Shown here piece by piece: positions 7,435 to 17,849 of a DNA stretch of 64,000 nucleotides. The DNA is taken from positions 124,001-188,000 of the forward strand of contig NZ_FOCZ01000012.1 in assembly GCF_900110245.1 (NCBI RefSeq). The letters are read 5' to 3'. How positions within the stretch are numbered: the stretch's first letter is position 1; each line of letters starts with the position of its first letter. The notes under the pieces were generated by a model, which saw nothing but the letters and a program-made list of their open reading frames with translations, was not told where the DNA came from and searched no databases. The translations under genes and the position numbers were made by a program. The DNA is from Niastella yeongjuensis. Its GTDB lineage: Bacteria; Bacteroidota; Bacteroidia; Chitinophagales; Chitinophagaceae.

Positions 7435-9900
7435 ATGAGAATATTGACCTTTATTACCCTCTTTATTGTTGGCTTTACCTCCGTGCATGCTGCGCGCATC
7501 AGCGGCAGGGTTACTGACGAAAAAGGACAGGTACTGGTATATGCCTCCATACTGGTAAAAGGCACAACGCAGGGTACAACGGCCAATAAGGAAGGCGATT
7601 ATTTTCTGCAACTCGATCCCGGTACTTACACCATCATAGCGCAATATGTTGGCTATAGCCGTCAGGAAAAAACGATCACCGTAGGTGCAAACGATATTCC
7701 GCTCAATTTTCAACTTTCCATCCAACAATTCAATTTAAAGGAAGTAGTGGTTAGGCCCGGCGGTGAAGATCCTGCCTATGATATCATTCGCAACGCCATA
7801 AAAAAGCGCCCCTACTACAAAGACCAGCTCAGCGCTTTTCAATGTGAAGTATATATTAAGGGACAGCTGCAGTTACGTGCCTACCCCAAAAGATTGCTGG
7901 GCGAGCCGGTTGATTTTGAAGACGGCGATACCAGTCAACGGAAAATGCTTTTTCTATCAGAAACCGTTGCCCGGTACTCAGTAGAAAAGCCGCATAAAAG
8001 CAAGATCGAGGTGCTATCAACCAAAGTAAGCGGCAGAAGCGATGAGTTTGGATTAAGCGCACCTCAGATCGTTTCGTTTTATGAGAACAACATTCAGGTT
8101 GGCCGCAACCTGAACCCGCGCGGATTTATTTCACCCATCGCCAGCAGTGCATTGAATTTTTACCGGTATCACTACGAAGGCAGTTTTGTGGAAGATGGCC
8201 GGGAGATCAATCGTATTAAAGTAACACCCAAACGGCGATACGAACCGCTGTTCAGCGGATATATCAATATCACCGAAGGTGACTGGCGCATTCACAGTTT
8301 GCAATTACGGCTAACCAAGGCCTCGCAAATGGAACTGATCGACTCGCTGAATATTGAACAATTGTATGTGCCCATTAGTAAGGATGTGTGGGTTATAAAA
8401 ACGCAGGTGCTGTACCCGGCCGTGAAACTGTTGGGCTTTGATGCGTTTGGCAGTTTTGTAAACGTGTATTCCCAATTTAATATCGACCCTTCCTTTGAAC
8501 GGAAGTTCTTTAATAATACCTATCTGAAGATCTATGAAGGTTCCAATAAAAAACCGGCTGCCTTCTGGGATTCAATCCGGCCATTGCCATTACAGGCCGA
8601 TGAGGTAGCCGATTATTTTAAAAAAGACAGTCTGGAGAAAGCGCATAAAGATCCGGAGTACCTCGATTCAATCGATCGCCGTAGAAACAAACCACACCTG
8701 TTCCCATTGGTAGCTACAGGACAATTGTTTTACCGGGAGAAAAAGCGCGAGATCTTCCGGGTGAACCCGGTGCTGGAATCCTTTGCCTACAACACCGTGG
8801 AAGGCTGGCTGGGCAGCTTTGGCGGCAGCTATACCAAACTGCTCGATACCATTCCCGGGTCACGCCATGCGTTTAGTGTAGAGCCTGCCATACGGTATGG
8901 CCTTAGCAATCATCACCTCAATGCCGCCGGTACGTTTACCTATACGTATGGCAAAAAGTATTTTTCATCGTTCTCCCTAAGCGGTGGAAAATGGGTGTAT
9001 CAGATCAACAATGCCAATCCCATCAGTCAGCTGAGTAATACCATTCGCAGCTGGTTGTTCGAGCGTAATTACGCCAAGTTTTATGAAGCCTGGTTTGCCC
9101 GGTTCAACTTTTCAAAAGATGTGGGCAGCGGCATCAAGGTGTTTGGCGGGTTGAAATACGAAGACCGCATACCGTTGGAAAACACATCTTTTCATTCGTT
9201 GGGCGATCGCAAAGGGATTGAGTTCACCCCCAATTTTCCCATCGAGATCATGGCAGAGAATTTTGAACGGCACCAGGCATTGATTGCCCATGCAGGCATC
9301 AGCTGGTTGCCCGGCACAAAATACATTGAGTACCCCGACCGGATCGTAGACATTGGTTCCCAATACCCCCTGCTTACGCTCTCATACTGGCAGGGCATTC
9401 CCAACTGGCTGAACAGTGATGTCAATTACGCGAAATGGCGGTTTGATGTACAACAAAGCCTGAACCTGAACCTGGGCGGGAATTTTCGTTATAAATGGGC
9501 GTTAGGAGGCTTTTTAAGGCACGATAAGGTAGAGGTGATCGATTATACCCATTTCAATGGAAACCAGATCCTGGCTTCTGCTGAATACCTGAATGGGTTT
9601 CAATTATTACCTTATTACAAATACAGCAATATGAACCGCCTGTATGCGGAAGGTCATTTTGAACATCATTTCAATGGACTGCTCACTAATAAAATACCGC
9701 TTTTCCGCGCCATAAACTGGTACCTGGTAGCAGGCGCCAATGCCCTGTATGCCGATAGTGACAAGGAATATGCAGAAGTGTTCGCCGGGTTTGAAAACAT
9801 CCTGAAAATTGCCCGGCTTGACCTGGTCTGGGGATTCGATAAAGACAAGGTATCTATGTTTGGTATCCGGTTGGGTATCAGAGGGTTTGGAAAACTGTAA
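7435..9900 (+). CDS. DUF5686 / carboxypeptidase-like regulatory domain outer-membrane protein
   Basis: 821 aa. A signal peptide (MRILTFITLFIVGF... cut near VHA) is followed by a CarboxypepD_reg-like beta-sandwich (ISGRVTDEKGQVLVYASILVKG...TYTIIAQYVGY, about residues 22-100). The long DUF5686 region comes next, rich in alternating polar/aromatic strands and ending in a typical outer-membrane beta-barrel C-terminus. The layout resembles TonB receptors without a plug. Widespread in Bacteroidota, function not established. A variant -7 box (TATTTTCG, 7414-7421) lies just upstream. Confidence 0.85.
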   Translation: MRILTFITLFIVGFTSVHAARISGRVTDEKGQVLVYASILVKGTTQGTTANKEGDYFLQLDPGTYTIIAQYVGYSRQEKTITVGANDIPLNFQLSIQQFNLKEVVVRPGGEDPAYDIIRNAIKKRPYYKDQLSAFQCEVYIKGQLQLRAYPKRLLGEPVDFEDGDTSQRKMLFLSETVARYSVEKPHKSKIEVLSTKVSGRSDEFGLSAPQIVSFYENNIQVGRNLNPRGFISPIASSALNFYRYHYEGSFVEDGREINRIKVTPKRRYEPLFSGYINITEGDWRIHSLQLRLTKASQMELIDSLNIEQLYVPISKDVWVIKTQVLYPAVKLLGFDAFGSFVNVYSQFNIDPSFERKFFNNTYLKIYEGSNKKPAAFWDSIRPLPLQADEVADYFKKDSLEKAHKDPEYLDSIDRRRNKPHLFPLVATGQLFYREKKREIFRVNPVLESFAYNTVEGWLGSFGGSYTKLLDTIPGSRHAFSVEPAIRYGLSNHHLNAAGTFTYTYGKKYFSSFSLSGGKWVYQINNANPISQLSNTIRSWLFERNYAKFYEAWFARFNFSKDVGSGIKVFGGLKYEDRIPLENTSFHSLGDRKGIEFTPNFPIEIMAENFERHQALIAHAGISWLPGTKYIEYPDRIVDIGSQYPLLTLSYWQGIPNWLNSDVNYAKWRFDVQQSLNLNLGGNFRYKWALGGFLRHDKVEVIDYTHFNGNQILASAEYLNGFQLLPYYKYSNMNRLYAEGHFEHHFNGLLTNKIPLFRAINWYLVAGANALYADSDKEYAEVFAGFENILKIARLDLVWGFDKDKVSMFGIRLGIRGFGKL

Positions 9901-9904
9901 AATA

Positions 9905-9974
9905 GTTTTAAGTTTTATCATGAATATTTTCAAGCTTCCCAAAGGTTTAGAACATTGAACTTAAAACTTAAAAC
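9905..9974. repeat. Inverted heptamer arms after the DUF5686 gene
   Basis: Left arm units gttttaa (9905) and gttttat (9912). Right arm units attgaac (9954), ttaaaac (9961), ttaaaac (9968). gttttaagtttt (9905-9916) and aaaacttaaaac (9963-9974) are perfect 12-bp inverted repeats, so the transcript can form a long A/U stem four bases after the stop codon. Confidence 0.75.
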
Positions 9975-10040
9975 AAAGAACTATCTTCGCTGCGTTTAAA
10001 AATTTTTGACTGCCCTGCAAGCAGTCGCAAAAATTCAACT

Positions 10041-11093
10041 ATGGCAATTTTACACAACCGTGTCTCCCAGAAGGAGCTGAAAGAGCTTTTGTACCAGGAA
10101 ACAGAACCCCGTACTACCATTTCCTTTTATCAGTATTTCCCCATTGCCGAACCAGAGCAATTCCGCAACGAACTGTACAAGCATTTAGAAGTATTGAAAG
10201 TATTTGGCCGCATTTATGTGGCACATGAAGGAATCAATGCACAGGTGAGCGTACCGGCCGGTAATTTCGAGGCATTCAAAACCTATTTATATTCTATTGA
10301 ACCGCTGAACGGCTTGCGCCTGAACGTTGCTGTAGACGATGACGGCAAATCGTTTTGGGTGCTGAAAATAAAAGTGCGTGACAAGATCGTAGCCGATGGC
10401 ATTGCCGACGAAACTTTCAACATGGCCAATAAAGGCAATTATGTAAATGCCGAACAGTTGAACGTGATGTTGAACGATCCCGAGACCATTGTGGTTGACA
10501 TGCGCAATCACTACGAATATGAAGTGGGCCATTTTGTAAAAGCGCTTGAAGTACCCAGCGATACCTTTCGGGAGCAATTACCCATGGCGGTTGATATGCT
10601 GAAAGACCGGAAAGATAAAAATATCATTATGTATTGCACCGGCGGCATTCGTTGCGAAAAAGCCAGTGCCTATATGCTACACCACGGGTTTCAGAATGTA
10701 TTTCACCTGGAAGGCGGCATTATCAATTACGCCAAACAAGTAAAAGAAAACGGGCTCGACAGCAAATTCATTGGTAAGAACTTTGTGTTCGACAACAGGC
10801 TGGGGGAGCGTATTACGCCCGATATCATTGCCCGTTGTCACCAGTGTGGTAACCCGGCAGATACACATGCTAATTGTGCGAATGATGGGTGTCACCTGTT
10901 GTTTATCCAATGCGAAAATTGCCGTCAGCAGTATGAAGGTTGCTGCAGCAAGGAATGCCAGGACTTTAATCATTTACCCGAAGAAGAACGTAAAGAACTT
11001 CGCAAAGGCATCGATAAAGGCCGGAACATCTTCAATAAATCGCGCGCCCGGTTAAGACCGAGGCTGGGGGAGAAGGAAGGCAATGGGCAATAG
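10041..11093 (+). CDS. trhO: tRNA uridine(34) hydroxylase TrhO (rhodanese-domain protein)
   Basis: 350 aa. TrhO (YceA family) uses O2 to make 5-hydroxyuridine at the wobble position of tRNAs. The N-terminal acylphosphatase-like domain covers about residues 25-120 ([16 protein letters not shown] is diagnostic). A rhodanese domain follows with active-site Cys199 in [13 protein letters not shown]-terminal cysteine-rich segment ([14 protein letters not shown]...CENC...CCSKEC) follows, common in this family and probably metal-binding. The last residues (GNGQ) and the stop codon are encoded by a heptamer repeat. A variant -7 box (TATCTTCG, about 9983) lies upstream. Confidence 0.9.
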   Translation: MAILHNRVSQKELKELLYQETEPRTTISFYQYFPIAEPEQFRNELYKHLEVLKVFGRIYVAHEGINAQVSVPAGNFEAFKTYLYSIEPLNGLRLNVAVDDDGKSFWVLKIKVRDKIVADGIADETFNMANKGNYVNAEQLNVMLNDPETIVVDMRNHYEYEVGHFVKALEVPSDTFREQLPMAVDMLKDRKDKNIIMYCTGGIRCEKASAYMLHHGFQNVFHLEGGIINYAKQVKENGLDSKFIGKNFVFDNRLGERITPDIIARCHQCGNPADTHANCANDGCHLLFIQCENCRQQYEGCCSKECQDFNHLPEEERKELRKGIDKGRNIFNKSRARLRPRLGEKEGNGQ

Positions 11094-11159
11094 GTAATAG
11101 GCAATGGGCCTCAATTCGTCGAGGCCATGCCTTTCAACTTTGAACTTTCAACTTAGAAC
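11078..11159. repeat. Two heptamer arrays bridging the convergent trhO and lactonase genes
   Basis: Left array: aggcaat (11078), gggcaat (11085), aggtaat (11092), aggcaat (11099). Right array of a different unit: tttcaac (11132), tttgaac (11139), tttcaac (11146), ttagaac (11153). A hairpin lies between them (ggcctc 11107-11112 with gaggcc 11121-11126). The left array contains the trhO stop; the right one contains the lactonase stop. Confidence 0.8.
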
Positions 11160-12262
11160 TTAATCCACTTCAAACAAACTGGTTTGCCTACCTCTATGCG
11201 TTTGCCGGTATCGGTTAACAAACCAGTCTCTTTGTTTCGCCTGAACACCACAATATTGTTGGTTTCCTGGTTGGCAACCAGCAAAAAGTTACCCGTAGGA
11301 TCGATGGTGAAGTTGCGCGGTATCTCTCCAAGGGTAGATACCGTAGCTATTGGTGTAAGTTTACCGCTTTTGCTATTGATTGAAAAAATGGCAATCGAAT
11401 CCGGAGCCCGGTTAGAGGCGTACAGGAATTTTCCATCAGGAGAGATATGAATATCGGCCGACCATTTTTTATACTTAAAATCGGCTGGATAAGTAGAGAT
11501 GCGTTGGATCAGCGACAACTTTCCATTGTTATACTTATAGCCTGATACTTCGCCCCCCATTTCCTCAACCAGGTAGGCCAGCTTGCCATTGGGATGAAAC
11601 GTAAAATGGCGCGGGCCGCTGCCAGGAGGTGCTGCGGCAAATGGCACTGCGGCTGGTTCCGGTTTACCACTGCCCGGGTTGAATGAATAGATCATCACTT
11701 TGTCAATACCCAGGTCGGGTACAAAAATGTATTTATCATCGGGCGAGAAAACGGTGGAGTGCACATGGGGTTTTTCCTGCCGTTCTTTATTAACGCTGCT
11801 GCCGGTATGTTGAATGGTGGCGGGAACGCCCAACGTACCATTGGCCATAATAGGCAATGTAGAAAAGCTGCCGCCGGTATAATTGGCTACGGCCACCCAT
11901 TTGCCGGTTTTATTTACGGCTACATAAGCGGGATGGTCGCCACCGCTTGTTTGTTTATCGATGTATTTTAAAGTGCCATTGGTTTTATCGAACGAAAAGA
12001 CCGATACGCTGCCTTTATCGCTGGCATCTTCATTTACGGCATATACAAATTTTTCGTCGGGCGAAACATCCAGATAGGAAGGGTTGGAAGCGGCGGCCTT
12101 ATTTACGTAACTCACATCACCGGTTTCCGTATTCATTTTATAAACATATATGCCCTCACTGTTTCCGCGGGTATAGGTGCCTATAATTAAGTAGTAATTC
12201 GTTTGGCAATTGACAATAACAGGAATGGCAAGCAACAGTAAAATGGTCCAGATGTGTTTCAT
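11153..12262 (-). CDS. Lactonase family protein (7-bladed propeller, 6-phosphogluconolactonase-like)
   Basis: 369 aa from ATG 12262, chosen because it begins a good signal peptide (MKHIWTILLLLAIP..., cut near VNC/Q). The mature protein has the YbhE/lactonase repeat pattern: IGTYTRGNSEGIYVYKMNTETG, SNPSYLDVSPDEKFVYAVNE, GSGPRHFTFHPNGKLAYLVEE, SADIHISPDGKFLYASNR, and GEIPRNFTIDPTGNFLLVANQ. Cytoplasmic Pgl acts in the pentose phosphate pathway, but an exported copy more likely acts on other lactones. The substrate is not known. Confidence 0.85.
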   Translation of the reverse strand: MKHIWTILLLLAIPVIVNCQTNYYLIIGTYTRGNSEGIYVYKMNTETGDVSYVNKAAASNPSYLDVSPDEKFVYAVNEDASDKGSVSVFSFDKTNGTLKYIDKQTSGGDHPAYVAVNKTGKWVAVANYTGGSFSTLPIMANGTLGVPATIQHTGSSVNKERQEKPHVHSTVFSPDDKYIFVPDLGIDKVMIYSFNPGSGKPEPAAVPFAAAPPGSGPRHFTFHPNGKLAYLVEEMGGEVSGYKYNNGKLSLIQRISTYPADFKYKKWSADIHISPDGKFLYASNRAPDSIAIFSINSKSGKLTPIATVSTLGEIPRNFTIDPTGNFLLVANQETNNIVVFRRNKETGLLTDTGKRIEVGKPVCLKWIKF

Positions 12263-12372
12263 AGAGGGAAGATACACTAGGTTAGGGAATTAAAGAATTT
12301 CCGCAACCAGTAATATCCGAGTGAGATACTTAAACAAACCAGGGCAGCGCTTAATACGATCACCTCTGAGCT

Positions 12373-12408
12373 AAAAAAAGCCCCGATGCTTTCTAAACAT
12401 CGGGGCTT
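12373..12408 (-). terminator. Intrinsic terminator of purC
   Basis: Nine-base stem GCCCCGATG (12380-12388) with CATCGGGGC (12398-12406), followed on the minus strand by seven T. It starts 20 nt past the purC stop. Confidence 0.85.
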
Positions 12409-12427
12409 AAATATTTATTACGGTGAC

Positions 12428-13354
12428 CTATTTCAACTTTTCCAATTCCTTCACTACACGGTCATACGTTTCTTCATCCGAAAGGTTCTGGGGTACAAAT
12501 TTCTCCCCAATCACTTTCTCATACAGTTCAATATACCGCTTTGAAATGGTGTTTATCCATTCATCGCTCATTTCGGGAACGGTTTGTCCTTCTTTGCCCA
12601 TAAAGTTGTTGGCGATAAGCCATTCGCGTACAAATTCCTTACTCAGCTGTTGCTGGCGTTCACCGGTTTTTTGCCTTTCTTCAAAGCCATTTGCGTAAAA
12701 ATAGCGGCTGCTGTCTGGTGTATGGATCTCATCCATCAAATAAATGGTGTCGCCGAGCTTACCAAACTCATATTTTGTATCTACTAATATCAGTCCTTGT
12801 TTGGCAGCAATTTCTTTACCCCGGGCAAACAGCTTCAGCGCATAGTCTTCCAGTATAGCCCAGTCTTCGGCCGATGCCAGTCCCGTGGCAATGATCTCTT
12901 CTTTTGAAATATCTTCATCATGGCCGGCTTCAGCTTTGGTGCTGGGTGTTATAATAGGGGTGGGGAAATAATCATTTTCTTTCATGCCTTCCGGTAAAGG
13001 AACTCCGCACAATGTGCGTTTTCCACTGGCATAAGTACGCCAGGCATGGCCCGTTAAATTACCACGTACCACCATTTCAATTTTAAAAGGCACGCATTTT
13101 TTACCGATCGATACATTGGGGGCCGGTACCGATACTAACCAGTTGGCACAAATGTCGCGGGTCGCCTGCAGCATATATGCAGCAATCTGATTTAATACTT
13201 GTCCTTTATAAGGGATGGGGCGGGGTAATATCACATCGAATGCAGAGATACGGTCGCTGGCTATCATTACGAGCCACTGATCGTCAATGGTATATACATC
13301 TCTGACCTTGCCTTTATAAAACTTCGTCTGCTGCGGAAATTGTAATGATTTCAT
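12428..13354 (-). CDS. purC: Phosphoribosylaminoimidazole-succinocarboxamide synthase PurC
   Basis: 308 aa, cytoplasmic. It joins CAIR and aspartate with ATP to give SAICAR in purine synthesis. Family features: KGKVRDVY near residue 14 (ATP site), [10 protein letters not shown] around 32-41, [11 protein letters not shown] around 94-104, and [12 protein letters not shown] around 186-197. It matches the longer, yeast-like SAICAR synthase type found in Bacteroidota. It is monocistronic with its own terminator; no other pur genes are nearby. Confidence 0.95.
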   Translation of the reverse strand: MKSLQFPQQTKFYKGKVRDVYTIDDQWLVMIASDRISAFDVILPRPIPYKGQVLNQIAAYMLQATRDICANWLVSVPAPNVSIGKKCVPFKIEMVVRGNLTGHAWRTYASGKRTLCGVPLPEGMKENDYFPTPIITPSTKAEAGHDEDISKEEIIATGLASAEDWAILEDYALKLFARGKEIAAKQGLILVDTKYEFGKLGDTIYLMDEIHTPDSSRYFYANGFEERQKTGERQQQLSKEFVREWLIANNFMGKEGQTVPEMSDEWINTISKRYIELYEKVIGEKFVPQNLSDEETYDRVVKELEKLK

Positions 13355-13500
13355 AGGCCGAAGATACCAGAGGTGCGGAATATCATGAAAAAAAAGAATT
13401 CCCGAAATATCAACAAAATCAACAAGATGTGATTAAATAAAATTTTCTGGTGAAACTTACAAATCGTATTTTGGCTGATAACCAATAAAAACTCCATGCT

Positions 13501-16413
13501 ATGAGTAAATATTCTCGTTGCCTGGCAGCTTTATCCTTGCTCTTAATGATTACGATTGCTGCCAGCGCTCAAACCACTATTTCCGGGACCGTACGAAATA
13601 GTACAAACAAAGAAATAATCCCTTTCGCCACTGTATCGATTAAAGGCTCAAGTGCCGGTACCTTTACCGATGACAAAGGAAGCTTCAGGCTCACCACTCC
13701 CCACGCATTGCCCCTTACTTTAGTTGTTTCTTCTGTAGGATTTTCTGCAAAAGAAGTAGCGGTATCCAGCGCGGGGACCGTTGAAATTGACCTGGAACCC
13801 GGTACCAGCCTGGGTGCCGAGGTCGTTGTTTCCGCCAGCCGCGTACCTGAACGCATTCTGGAATCGCCCGTGTCAATTGAACGCATGAATGTAAGCGCCA
13901 TCCGGTCGTCAGCTGCTCCTAACTACTATGATGGCGTCGCTAACCTGAAAGGTGTCGATCTTACGACATCGAGTTTAACATTCCGCACCATCAGCACCCG
14001 TGGTTTTAACGGCAGTGGTAACCTGCGGTTTAACCAGTTGGTGGATGGGATGGATAACCAGGCACCTGGTTTAAATTTCAGCGTAGGTAACATCATTGGT
14101 CAAACCGAACTGGATGTTGACAATGTGGAATTGTTACAAGGTGCTTCTTCAGCCCTGTATGGTTCAGGTGGCATGAATGGCACGCTGCTGATGAACAGTA
14201 AAAGTCCATGGAAATACCAGGGGCTTAGCTTCCAGGTAAAACAAGGGTTTATGCATTTTAACGATCCTGCCCAGGACAATGCCACCCCGTATTACGACTG
14301 GTCGCTTCGTTATGCAAAAAAGATCGGTGAAAGATTTGCGTTCAGAATTTCCGGCCAGTTTGTAAAAGCCGATGACTGGCAGGCCACCGATTACCGCAAC
14401 CTGAATAGAAATAATGTATTCAGTGAATTGAAACAGGGCGATCGTACATCGGACCCTAACTATGATGGGGTGAATGTATTTGGCGATGAAGCCAGTGCCA
14501 GTATGCAGGCATTCGCCCAGGCAGTACGGGCCCAGGTGAGTGCTACTCCTGGAACTGCCCCTGCTTTGGCTGGTCTCGATTTGCAGATCGCAAGTGGCAG
14601 ATCTCCGCAGGAAATTGCTGCCGCCTGGGCTGCCAATCCTGCATTGGCTCCCTATGCTACTTATCTGCCCTTCTTAATACCTACCAGTAGCGCACCCAAT
14701 AATAAATATACAAACACGTATGGCACACAAAATGTAAGCCGCACGGGATACAATGAAAAAGACCTGGTTGATTATAATACTTACAATGTAAAAGTATCCG
14801 GTGAATTGCGTTATAAAATATCAGAAAACACGGAAGCCATATTTATGGGTAACTGGGGAACCGGTACTACCGTGTATACCGGGGCCGACCGGTACAGCAT
14901 CAAAAACCTGAAAATGGGTCAGTATAAACTGGAAGTAAAAAGTAAAAACTGGTTTTTACGTGGTTATACCATCCAGGAAAATTCGGGTGATGCCTATACC
15001 GCAACTACCGCAGCTGTGGCTATTAACCGGGCCTGGAAAACTGATCAGGACTGGTTTCAACAATACACCGGGACTTATGGTGCTGCTGTACTGGGCATAT
15101 TACCCGGTGCTGGTGGTATACCATTACCCCCTGCAACGGCATTTACTACTGCGAGAACCGTAGCCGATGCCGGCCGGTTATTACCTGGCACACCTGAATA
15201 CAATAATGCATTGAATGATGCTGCCAATAAATCAATCAGTAAAGGAGGTGCAAAATTCGAAGATGCATCAGATATGTATCATTTCGAGGGCCAGTATAAT
15301 TTTTCGGAACATATAAAATTTGCAGAGGTACTGGTGGGCGCCAGTTACCGGTTGTATTCATTGAATTCCCACGGGACCATCTTTGCTGATACCACCGGTA
15401 GAATTGGTATTAGTGAAGTAGGTGGTTATGCGCAGGTATCTAAATGGGTGGTTGACGACCTTTTGAAATTAACAGTATCGGGCCGGTACGATAAGAATGA
15501 AAACTTTAAGGGTCGATTTACCCCACGCGCCACAGCCCTGATAAAAGTGGCGAAAGACAACAGCTTCCGTTTGTCATACCAACAGGCGTATCGTTTCCCT
15601 TCTACACAAGACCAATGGATCAATCTGAAAACACCTGCGAGTGTGCTCATTGGTGGTATGCCCGATTTTTATACTTTCTATCATTTCGATGCCAGTCCGG
15701 CGTATACTGCTGAAAGCATTGTTAAATACAGAACTACCGGAAATCAGAATGACCTGGTAGTAGCAGATTTTGGTACGCTGAAACCTGAAATTGCTAATTC
15801 CTACGAAGTTGGTTATCGTGGTCTTTTGACCAAAAACCTGTTGGTAGATGCATATGGTTATTACAGCCGTTATCAGGACTTTTTGGGCCGTAAAGCAGTA
15901 GGAAGGTCTGTGGGCGGAAGTACGAATAAACAATTTCTGTTAAGTCCGTTCAGTACCGATAACTATTCATTTATCTCAAACTCACAAGATATCGTGAAAG
16001 CCATAGGCTGGGGAGTAAGCGTAAATTATAACCTGCCAAAAGGCTATCAATTCGGGGTGAACGTATCGGGCGATCAATTGCAGGATGTTCCTGATACCCT
16101 GGTAACCTTCTTCAATACACCCAAGGTGCGATTCAACGTTACTTTTGGCAATGAAAAGGTGAATAATTCCAACTGGGGCTTTAATATCCTGTATCGCTGG
16201 CAGGATGAAATGTTGTGGCAGGGAACCTTTGGAACAGGCGAAGTAAAAGCATTTGGTTCACTGGATGCCCAGGTTAACTACCGTCTGCAAAAGATCAAAA
16301 GCATGATCAAACTCGGCGCTACCAATTTATTGAACAAGTACTATACCACTGCCTTTGGCAACCCAAGTGTAGGCGGTTTGTACTATGTGAGCTTTGGGTA
16401 TAATGTGTTTTAA
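13501..16413 (+). CDS. TonB-dependent receptor with CarboxypepD-like N-terminal domain
   Basis: 970 aa outer-membrane importer. Signal peptide (LLLMITIAASAQT), then a CarboxypepD_reg-like domain (ISGTVRNSTNKEIIPFATVSIKG, about residues 27-110). The plug domain follows (VVVSASRVPERILESPVSIERM; later GFNGSGNLRFNQLVDGMD and VELLQGASSALYGSGGMNGTLLM). The 22-strand barrel runs to an aromatic C-terminus (YVSFGYNVF). No SusD-like partner gene is adjacent, so it is not a standard SusCD pair. The plug and barrel suggest uptake of a siderophore, cobalamin or small glycan; the substrate is unknown. Confidence 0.9.
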   Translation: MSKYSRCLAALSLLLMITIAASAQTTISGTVRNSTNKEIIPFATVSIKGSSAGTFTDDKGSFRLTTPHALPLTLVVSSVGFSAKEVAVSSAGTVEIDLEPGTSLGAEVVVSASRVPERILESPVSIERMNVSAIRSSAAPNYYDGVANLKGVDLTTSSLTFRTISTRGFNGSGNLRFNQLVDGMDNQAPGLNFSVGNIIGQTELDVDNVELLQGASSALYGSGGMNGTLLMNSKSPWKYQGLSFQVKQGFMHFNDPAQDNATPYYDWSLRYAKKIGERFAFRISGQFVKADDWQATDYRNLNRNNVFSELKQGDRTSDPNYDGVNVFGDEASASMQAFAQAVRAQVSATPGTAPALAGLDLQIASGRSPQEIAAAWAANPALAPYATYLPFLIPTSSAPNNKYTNTYGTQNVSRTGYNEKDLVDYNTYNVKVSGELRYKISENTEAIFMGNWGTGTTVYTGADRYSIKNLKMGQYKLEVKSKNWFLRGYTIQENSGDAYTATTAAVAINRAWKTDQDWFQQYTGTYGAAVLGILPGAGGIPLPPATAFTTARTVADAGRLLPGTPEYNNALNDAANKSISKGGAKFEDASDMYHFEGQYNFSEHIKFAEVLVGASYRLYSLNSHGTIFADTTGRIGISEVGGYAQVSKWVVDDLLKLTVSGRYDKNENFKGRFTPRATALIKVAKDNSFRLSYQQAYRFPSTQDQWINLKTPASVLIGGMPDFYTFYHFDASPAYTAESIVKYRTTGNQNDLVVADFGTLKPEIANSYEVGYRGLLTKNLLVDAYGYYSRYQDFLGRKAVGRSVGGSTNKQFLLSPFSTDNYSFISNSQDIVKAIGWGVSVNYNLPKGYQFGVNVSGDQLQDVPDTLVTFFNTPKVRFNVTFGNEKVNNSNWGFNILYRWQDEMLWQGTFGTGEVKAFGSLDAQVNYRLQKIKSMIKLGATNLLNKYYTTAFGNPSVGGLYYVSFGYNVF

Positions 16414-16430
16414 GAAATAAAGCTTCTAAT

Positions 16431-16472
16431 AATAAGAGGAGGCAGTCAATTGACTGCCTCCTCTTATTTTTC
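16431..16472. terminator. Bidirectional terminator between the TonB receptor and the ZU5 lipoprotein
   Basis: Long perfect palindrome, with arms running outward from the centre at about 16450/16451 for about 17 bp. It is bordered by A/T tracts on both sides, as expected for a terminator shared by two convergent genes. Confidence 0.9.
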
Positions 16473-16480
16473 TAATTGCC

Positions 16481-17755
16481 TCATAACCTTTTGATTTTAA
16501 ACATTCCACTCACTGAAGTGAAGGTTTCCAAACCATTTTGATATCCTGCCTTACCGGCGGAAAACGTGCCAATAATATATTCTCCCTTGTTGCCGAAAGC
16601 GGCTAAGTATACACCGCCGGGGCTATCATGCCATCCATTTATATTAGACCATACTGATTTGTAAACCGTATTTACGCCGTTTACCTTAACTGTATAAGTT
16701 AGTTCTACATCGTTGTTGTAATTCCATCCCAGCGTGTCTGCAACATTGCCTTTAAAAATGAGCTCTATCCTTTTGGAATTTTGCGCATCTCCTTCCGCGT
16801 CATGTACCGATATATGTGTTACGTTTTTTGCTGCATCATAAATAGCCTGGGGCGCTTTGGTAAGCACGTATGATCCGGAACCAGGACCGGCAGCTGCCTT
16901 TACAATCACTGCTTCATTTGAAACAATGGTAATATTCGAAACCAGGTACAATTTGCCTTTGCCGGGTATGTTTAACTCGGCAGATACCGATACCGGATTA
17001 CGGGTTGGCTCCATGTTGGGCGCCGAATAGATAGCAGAATTGCCATGGGGCGAGAGTGTGCCGTCGCCTGATTTTATCCATGTCTTTACATATTTTTCGG
17101 GAATTTCTTTTGGCGCAGGAAGCGGCATAACAAGGTCTTCGCCTTCCAATGGTATGGGAACAAACAGGTCTTCACCTGCAACATACACGTTAAGCTTTAC
17201 AAATTTACCGGTTTCTATAACCGTGTCTTCCGGGGTCATCTCCAACCCTCTGAACACGTTCCAGTCGCTAAAATGCCTGGTAAGGGTCGATATGGTTTTT
17301 GTGGTTGTATCAACGGTGGTGGCGCGTTTAGCCTGCCAGATACCTTGTTCATCCTGGTAAGAAATACCCAGAAACCCAGGTGCGCTGTTTGATACATCGT
17401 TTTCGCTGTATGAAAAGGTAATTTTAACTGGTTTGGTAAATTGTACATTATGGGGAGTGATCCGATAAGCATTGTTCACCCCATGGGGCCCGTTATTGGA
17501 AATAGGCTGAACCGTTATTTGCTGGTCTGTAGTAAATGCACCCGCCGGTACCTCAATGGTAAGCCGGCCGTCAATGCTGCTGATACTTCCGCCTGAGCTT
17601 CCTATAAACTTACTGACAGGCGTACCGGCTGGCAAACCAACAACGGTAACCAATCCTTCCTCTTTACTATTATTGCTGTCAATGCCGTCCTGACCTTTTT
17701 TGCAGGCCGAAAAACAAACAGCGGCTAAAAAGCCGAACAAGAATGTCTTTTTCAT
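16481..17755 (-). CDS. ZU5-domain lipoprotein (hypothetical)
   Basis: 424 aa. Lipoprotein signal (MKKTFLFGFLAAVCFSAC, lipobox FSAC) followed by KKGQD. Residues about 50-130 match the ZU5 pattern (IGSSGGSISSIDGRLTIEVPAG, then ITVQPI and YRITP). ZU5 modules in Bacteroidota surface proteins are thought to mediate protein contacts. The C-terminal half is beta-rich and not recognised. Probably surface-exposed or periplasmic; function unknown. It converges on the TonB receptor but is a separate unit. Confidence 0.75.
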   Translation of the reverse strand: MKKTFLFGFLAAVCFSACKKGQDGIDSNNSKEEGLVTVVGLPAGTPVSKFIGSSGGSISSIDGRLTIEVPAGAFTTDQQITVQPISNNGPHGVNNAYRITPHNVQFTKPVKITFSYSENDVSNSAPGFLGISYQDEQGIWQAKRATTVDTTTKTISTLTRHFSDWNVFRGLEMTPEDTVIETGKFVKLNVYVAGEDLFVPIPLEGEDLVMPLPAPKEIPEKYVKTWIKSGDGTLSPHGNSAIYSAPNMEPTRNPVSVSAELNIPGKGKLYLVSNITIVSNEAVIVKAAAGPGSGSYVLTKAPQAIYDAAKNVTHISVHDAEGDAQNSKRIELIFKGNVADTLGWNYNNDVELTYTVKVNGVNTVYKSVWSNINGWHDSPGGVYLAAFGNKGEYIIGTFSAGKAGYQNGLETFTSVSGMFKIKRL

Positions 17756-17849
17756 TTGAATGATGAAATGTAATTGGTATTTAATTGAACGCAGTAAAAG
17801 TAAGATGGAAGGGAAAGCTAATCCAGGGGCTTCTGCATGAACCGAAACA

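Noticed and set aside
12293-12383. Minus-strand frame ending VCLSISLGYYWLRKFFNSLT, resembling the tail of an FtsX permease
   Set aside because: Only about 30 codons with a possible GTG start that overlaps the purC terminator. Too short and without a family match to support a gene or pseudogene.
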